A stretch of 8,987 bases of DNA from an uncultured Bacilli bacterium. GTDB lineage: Bacteria > Bacillota_I > Bacilli_A > RF39 > UBA660. The stretch lies in NCBI GenBank assembly GCA_947632355.1, contig CANROY010000044.1, positions 1-8,987 of the forward strand, given 5' to 3'. Below the pieces are notes generated by a model. The model made no database searches. It had not been told where the DNA came from and saw only the letters and a list, made by a program, of their open reading frames with translations. Positions 5,906 through 8,987 of this stretch are shown in pieces (within the stretch, counting starts at the first letter, position 1; every line of letters begins with the position of its first letter). Made by a program: the position numbers and the translations under genes.

Positions 5906-6783
5906 TATTCGTCTTCCTCTCTATTGTCATACATAGAATCGATTAAATCAAATAAATCATTTTCTAGTGTATCCTCTTCAAACTTTTTTTCTTCATTTCT
6001 AGATTCTTCCATAGGATAATTCTCTTCTACTTCTGGATAAGGATAATCTTCTATTTCTTCCTCATCATACGTTGTTTTTTTTCTATCGCTTCTTTTTTCC
6101 ATTTTTGGTACTTCTATAGTTTGTTCTAATTTCTCTTTTTTATTTTCTTTTGGTAAAACCATTTCTTCTTTCTTTTCATAGAAATCTTCTTTTGGGCTAT
6201 CAAAGGTTCTTTCAATATCATCTTCTAATGTTCCAAAAGCTTTTTTGCGTATCGCATCAATATCAAATTTCTTTTTTGGTTTTTCAGACTCATTTTCCTT
6301 TGTTACTGTAACAATATCTTCCTTTTTATAATTTTTATCTAATACACCATAAACAGGAGAAATAACAGGAGATGGTTTAAATGTTCTTTTCGTTGTTTCC
6401 TCTTTTATTTCCTCTACTTTCTTTTCTTTACGAACAGGTTTTGTATCCTTATCATAGGAATATGTAATTGGTTTAACACGATCAAATTTTTCTTTAGGAG
6501 TTAGATACTCTTCTTGTTCTTCATTCTCAATTGGAGCACTATAATTGGATTGAAATTCTTCTTCATCAAAATCAGGAAACTTAAAAGTATTCTCAGCTTT
6601 AAAAAGTTCTCTTTCATTTTCTTCTTCTAAAAAAACATTTGGTTTTTTAATTTCTTTTTTCTCTTCTATTGGCGTAGATACTTTTTTCTCTTCCTCTTTC
6701 GTTTCATTTTCACTATTTACTTCAATAGGTGTTTCAATATCTTCTTCAAATAAAGCATTTTTTAATTTATTAAATAATCCCAT
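5905..6783 (-). CDS. Acidic, probably disordered protein of unknown function
   Basis: Counted from the ATG at 6783, this is a 292-residue protein dominated by Glu, Lys and Asp, with long low-complexity stretches and no signal peptide or membrane helix. Three parts look more constrained. An N-terminal amphipathic motif MGLFNKLKNALFEE could bind a membrane or partner. A central TFKPSPVISPVYGVLDKNY is followed later by DIDAIRKKAFGTLEDDIE. The C-terminus carries ENDLFDLIDSMYD. I do not recognise a named family. A GTG at 6792 is in frame but is part of the ribosome site AGAGGTG (6796-6790), which lies six bases before the ATG, so 6783 is preferred. It follows a lipoprotein gene and is coupled by TAATG to the DUF948 gene, so an envelope-associated scaffold role is a guess. 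Confidence 0.8.
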   Translation of the reverse strand: MGLFNKLKNALFEEDIETPIEVNSENETKEEEKKVSTPIEEKKEIKKPNVFLEEENERELFKAENTFKFPDFDEEEFQSNYSAPIENEEQEEYLTPKEKFDRVKPITYSYDKDTKPVRKEKKVEEIKEETTKRTFKPSPVISPVYGVLDKNYKKEDIVTVTKENESEKPKKKFDIDAIRKKAFGTLEDDIERTFDSPKEDFYEKKEEMVLPKENKKEKLEQTIEVPKMEKRSDRKKTTYDEEEIEDYPYPEVEENYPMEESRNEEKKFEEDTLENDLFDLIDSMYDNREEDE

Positions 6784-6794
6784 CTTTTTCACCT

Positions 6795-7436
6795 CTAATT
6801 TATCAAATCTGTATCTGGTACATCATTTGTATAGTTTTCATTTGTTTCGTCATAATTGATTCTATAATCGTTTCCGGCAGTATCAAAAATATTGTATTCA
6901 TTCTCATTGTAATTTAATATGTCTTCTCCTACCATATTTTCGATAATTTTATCATTATATGAAATAGATCCTAATAAAGAAATTGCATAAGAAAGCATTT
7001 CCTTGATGTCCTTATTATTTACTATCACTTCTATTTTAGCATAATTATACATAATTTCAATTAAATATTTATCATTTTCTATTAAATTTATTTCTAAATA
7101 GCCAAATTTGTCACCATTTTTAATTTTTTTAGAATAAAAAGATTTCTTATTTTCTTTATAAGTATCTTCTACTTTATGATAGTAACTAATAATATCAACG
7201 TACAAGTACATATTGTATTTTTCACTCTTCAACGTAACATTGTTATTTAAATCTTCTTCTACAATTAAACCTTTAGGTAAATAGTAACTATATCCTTGTG
7301 AGGTTTTATTTTTAAAACTAATTTTATCATTCTCATATAAGCCTGATGCAATTAAATCTTCATAACTACTTTTATTAATGTTTTTACAACCTGTTATTAA
7401 GAAAAGGATAAGTAGAAGGAATAACCCTTTTTTCAT
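6795..7436 (-). CDS. Lipoprotein of unknown function, first gene of the ytxGH-type operon
   Basis: This 213-residue protein has a lipoprotein signal peptide: MKKGLFLLLILFLITGC, with lipobox I-T-G-C and the lipidated cysteine at 17. The mature part begins with a Ser/Asn-rich linker and continues with a strand-rich domain (YSYYLPKGLIVEED, NMYLYVDIISYYH, KFGYLEINLIEN, YLIEIMYNYAKIEVIV) and a helix around residues 144-156. The style recalls PsbP/Mog1-type alpha/beta lipoprotein domains, but this is only an impression. The tail is acidic and Asn/Tyr-rich. The ATG at 7436 follows AGGGAGG (7450-7444) by seven bases; an ATG at 7440 is out of frame. The gene stop lies inside the ribosome site of the next gene, so it is the head of a four-gene operon driven by the promoter at 7468-7476. 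Confidence 0.85.
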   Translation of the reverse strand: MKKGLFLLLILFLITGCKNINKSSYEDLIASGLYENDKISFKNKTSQGYSYYLPKGLIVEEDLNNNVTLKSEKYNMYLYVDIISYYHKVEDTYKENKKSFYSKKIKNGDKFGYLEINLIENDKYLIEIMYNYAKIEVIVNNKDIKEMLSYAISLLGSISYNDKIIENMVGEDILNYNENEYNIFDTAGNDYRINYDETNENYTNDVPDTDLIN

Positions 7437-7467
7437 TCATTTGCCTCCCTATTCTTCGTACTTTATC

Positions 7468-7476
7468 ATTATAACA
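7468..7476 (-). promoter_or_regulatory. Extended -10 promoter of the lipoprotein/ytxGH operon
   Basis: The minus strand reads TGTTATAAT, a perfect TATAAT (7473-7468) with TG-n extension. No convincing -35 is present: TAGCAA with a 17-base spacer falls in the loop of the upstream terminator. The start would be near 7461, about 25 bases before the lipoprotein ATG. The T of the extension is the last base of the terminator's U-tract, so the two signals touch. Confidence 0.65.
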
Positions 7477-7514
7477 AAAAAAAGGAGTTTTTGCTACACT
7501 AACTCTCTTTTTTT
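7477..7514. terminator. Bidirectional terminator after the HTH regulator gene
   Basis: GGAGTT (7484-7489) pairs with AACTCtC (7501-7507), with one bulged base at 7506. The stem extends through an A-run (7477-7483) paired with a T-run (7508-7514), giving about 13 bp and an 11-base loop. The minus-strand transcript ends in a U-run (complement of 7483-7476), which terminates the regulator gene, whose TAG stop (7501-7499) lies at the loop edge. The plus-strand transcript also ends in T7. Confidence 0.75.
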
Positions 7515-7684
7515 AAAATTTCAATTTTTAAATTACAAGCATCTAGTATTTTTAAAAACATATCTAATGTTATTTTATTCGTATTGGTTTCATATCTTGA
7601 ATATTGTTGTTGGGTGACCCCTAGTTTTTTTGCTAGTTCCGTTTGCGTAAATCCACAGCTTTTTCTTATTTCTTTTAGATTCAT
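7499..7684 (-). CDS. Small Cro/CI-type helix-turn-helix regulator
   Basis: This 61-residue protein consists almost entirely of a HTH_3/XRE DNA-binding domain: MNLKEIRKSCGFTQTELAKK is followed by LGVTQQQYSRYET, the turn and recognition helix, and then ITLDMFLKILDACNLKIEI. There is no sensing domain and little beyond the fold, as in Cro-like repressors or antitoxins, which are usually dimers. The ATG at 7684 overlaps the stop of the upstream surface-type protein gene as TAATG. A GAGG site seven bases before it lies inside that gene, so translation is coupled. Its end is buried in a strong terminator. No toxin-like partner is adjacent: the next gene downstream is a lipoprotein with its own promoter. 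It may autoregulate or control the upstream gene, but no operator can be pointed to. Confidence 0.88.
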   Translation of the reverse strand: MNLKEIRKSCGFTQTELAKKLGVTQQQYSRYETNTNKITLDMFLKILDACNLKIEILKKES

Positions 7685-8987
7685 TACATTGCCTCATTGG
7701 TTGGTGTTAAAACTATACGGAAGCCATCATTATTAGCTTTCATCCCTCCTAAAGAGAAGAAAGCAAAAACACCGGCACCAGTACCACAAGTAAAATCTCC
7801 TCCACGTAGAAAATAAGCTGATGAACTCTTAATTAATATAGCCCAATCTTTATTCCAACTATTTATTGCTTGTATATTTTCTGTTTGATAACTTACGGAT
7901 TGAAATGGCCCCACTTCTCCTGTTGCATCTCCTAATATTCTTTTATTAAATTCATTTGTATTTTGATTTTTATATACATCAAAATATTTAGCATTCTCAT
8001 CTGTTAAATCTTTTTGTGTTAATCCACTTTCTGATAAATTTCCATTGCTCATATAACCCATAACATATTCCCATGCTCCTCCACTCATATCAAATATTCC
8101 TGTATTGTTTAATGTCGTACTCGCTAATTTACTATTTGGATATGTTAAAGATGTATCATTATTTGGTTTATCAAGTACATAATCTTTATAAGCTGGATGC
8201 CCTGTTTCAGGAATACTCTTTGCTGCTACACCTGTAAAGCTTTTACTATTACTATTTCTTACTTCCGTACATTGATTATTTTCACATGTTCCATATATAG
8301 AATGGGAAAGATATGCTACTGCTCCCCATTCGGTATTCTTCATCATATGACTATCTAAGTCTCTTTCATAGTTATAACTTGTATTAAAAGCATTTCCCAC
8401 TTTTATACTTCTCCAACTATATACATTTGGTTTGATTATTACTTTTGTTGAGTCATTTTCATCTTTTTGTGCTTTTGGTTCAGTCCAACTATTATCAACA
8501 GTAATTGTTTTTTGATTTTCTTCTGTACTTTGATTGTATCCTGTCTCAAATTTGCCTACCCAAAATCCTTTTGAACCTTCAAACGCTGTAAACGCTGGAT
8601 GTGTCATCCAATAACCTTCATGACAATTGCCACTTGCCCCTGATTCCATTGGTGTTGCACATTCTTTATATTCTCCTATTTCATTATCAATCGTATTCTC
8701 TAATCCAAACTTTATTTCAATTTGTTGTGCTTTATTTGGTAAATTAGCATCTTCGGATTCTAATGATGTATAAGTATTTCCCATATCAAATAACTTATAA
8801 CTATATTTTGGTATCCATACAAAATAACTTTCTATTTCGTTTTCTTCTATTTTATCTCCTGCTTTTAATGTCTTTGCTTTCTCATTATCTACTAGTATAA
8901 CTGCATTTGCCCATTCCTTCTTTTCATAGTTATACCATTCTGTTGTGACATCTGCTTTTTTAACGTTTCCTTCTGTATCTATTGTTA
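7684..8987 (-). CDS. Large surface-type protein with FGE-like (C-type-lectin-type) C-terminal domain, N-terminus missing
   Basis: The frame is open to the right edge, so 433 C-terminal residues are visible and the ATG at 8784 is internal. The part before it reads VTTEWYNYEKKEWANAVIL and IESYFVWIPKYSYKLFD, which looks like normal conserved protein. The C-terminal two thirds carries the FGE-sulfatase fold pattern: GFWVGKFETGYN (near 8568-8533), GIFDMSGGAWEYVMGY (near 8097-8050) and FLRGG plus GFRIVL (7812-7711). These parallel FWIGKYEVTN, GLYDMVGNVWEW and LRGGSW...GFRLV of formylglycine-generating enzymes, but the catalytic cysteine region is absent, so ligand or surface binding is more likely than catalysis. 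Several Cys (in CATP, GNCHEG, GTCENNQC) could form disulfides, fitting an exported protein. Similar gut-Firmicute proteins, as I recall, carry prepilin-like N-termini; that part is outside this window. It is coupled to the downstream HTH gene. Confidence 0.85.
   Translation of the reverse strand, partial: TIDTEGNVKKADVTTEWYNYEKKEWANAVILVDNEKAKTLKAGDKIEENEIESYFVWIPKYSYKLFDMGNTYTSLESEDANLPNKAQQIEIKFGLENTIDNEIGEYKECATPMESGASGNCHEGYWMTHPAFTAFEGSKGFWVGKFETGYNQSTEENQKTITVDNSWTEPKAQKDENDSTKVIIKPNVYSWRSIKVGNAFNTSYNYERDLDSHMMKNTEWGAVAYLSHSIYGTCENNQCTEVRNSNSKSFTGVAAKSIPETGHPAYKDYVLDKPNNDTSLTYPNSKLASTTLNNTGIFDMSGGAWEYVMGYMSNGNLSESGLTQKDLTDENAKYFDVYKNQNTNEFNKRILGDATGEVGPFQSVSYQTENIQAINSWNKDWAILIKSSSAYFLRGGDFTCGTGAGVFAFFSLGGMKANNDGFRIVLTPTNEAM

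Noticed and set aside
6784..6792. GTG start for the acidic protein, three residues longer
   Set aside because: This GTG is part of the AGAGGTG ribosome site for the ATG at 6783, and nothing upstream could serve as its own site.
7378..7617. Plus-strand open frame of 79 codons
   Set aside because: It would span a terminator, a promoter and two opposite-strand genes with good signals. Its composition is that of AT-rich non-coding sequence.
7690..7835. Complete diversity-generating retroelement in this window
   Set aside because: No second copy of the candidate variable stretch and no reverse transcriptase frame exists anywhere between 1 and 7684. Only the target-like domain is present.
7684..8784. 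A true formylglycine-generating enzyme or sulfatase-modifying factor
   Set aside because: The fold signatures are present but the catalytic cysteine region is not, and no sulfatase gene is nearby.

Overview
The window is AT-rich, densely packed bacterial DNA. It has Shine-Dalgarno sites of the AGGAGG/AGGTGAT type, genes on both strands, and the standard genetic code (TAA, TAG and one TGA used as stops). TrpRS, UppP, a type II-like MurB, a YjbA/DUF3603 homologue and a ytxG-ytxH pair point to a low-GC Firmicute of class Bacilli. The peptidoglycan genes exclude a wall-less mollicute. A gut lineage near the RF39/Erysipelotrichales-type Bacilli is plausible, but this is inference from protein style only.

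Left part (1-3480). A possible C-terminal tail of a membrane protein enters from the left edge (+). A small NTF2-like lipoprotein gene (-) follows and diverges from trpS (+). trpS converges with a yjbA (DUF3603) gene (-), and their stop codons abut with no spacer. yjbA is overlapped by, and probably translationally coupled to, a small two-helix membrane protein gene (-). That pair shares a short divergent promoter region with uppP (+), whose product recycles the undecaprenyl lipid carrier.

Middle part (3486-7480), all on the minus strand and read from high to low coordinates. One operon runs lipoprotein, then a long acidic probably disordered protein, then a DUF948/YtxG-like protein, then a YtxH-like protein. 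It has an extended -10 promoter and ends in a strong hairpin. A second unit, murB then an alkD-like DNA glycosylase gene, follows immediately from its own extended -10 promoter. murB and uppP serve cell-wall synthesis. The lipoprotein/YtxG/YtxH group is membrane-associated and is inferred to be envelope-related.

Right part (7477-8987), minus strand. The 3' 433 codons of a large protein with a C-terminal formylglycine-generating-enzyme-like (C-type-lectin-type) fold run in from the right edge. The stop codon overlaps, as TAATG, the start of a 61-residue Cro/CI-type regulator, and the pair ends in a bidirectional hairpin. This is the least ordinary region. The C-terminus has the layout of a ligand-binding domain of the kind diversified by diversity-generating retroelements, but neither a template repeat nor a reverse transcriptase is present here.

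Most of the window is ordinary housekeeping. The points of note are the right-edge surface-type protein with its coupled regulator, the acidic protein of unknown function, and a compact style in which terminators overlap the ends of genes. No tRNA, rRNA, CRISPR array, insertion sequence or riboswitch was seen.
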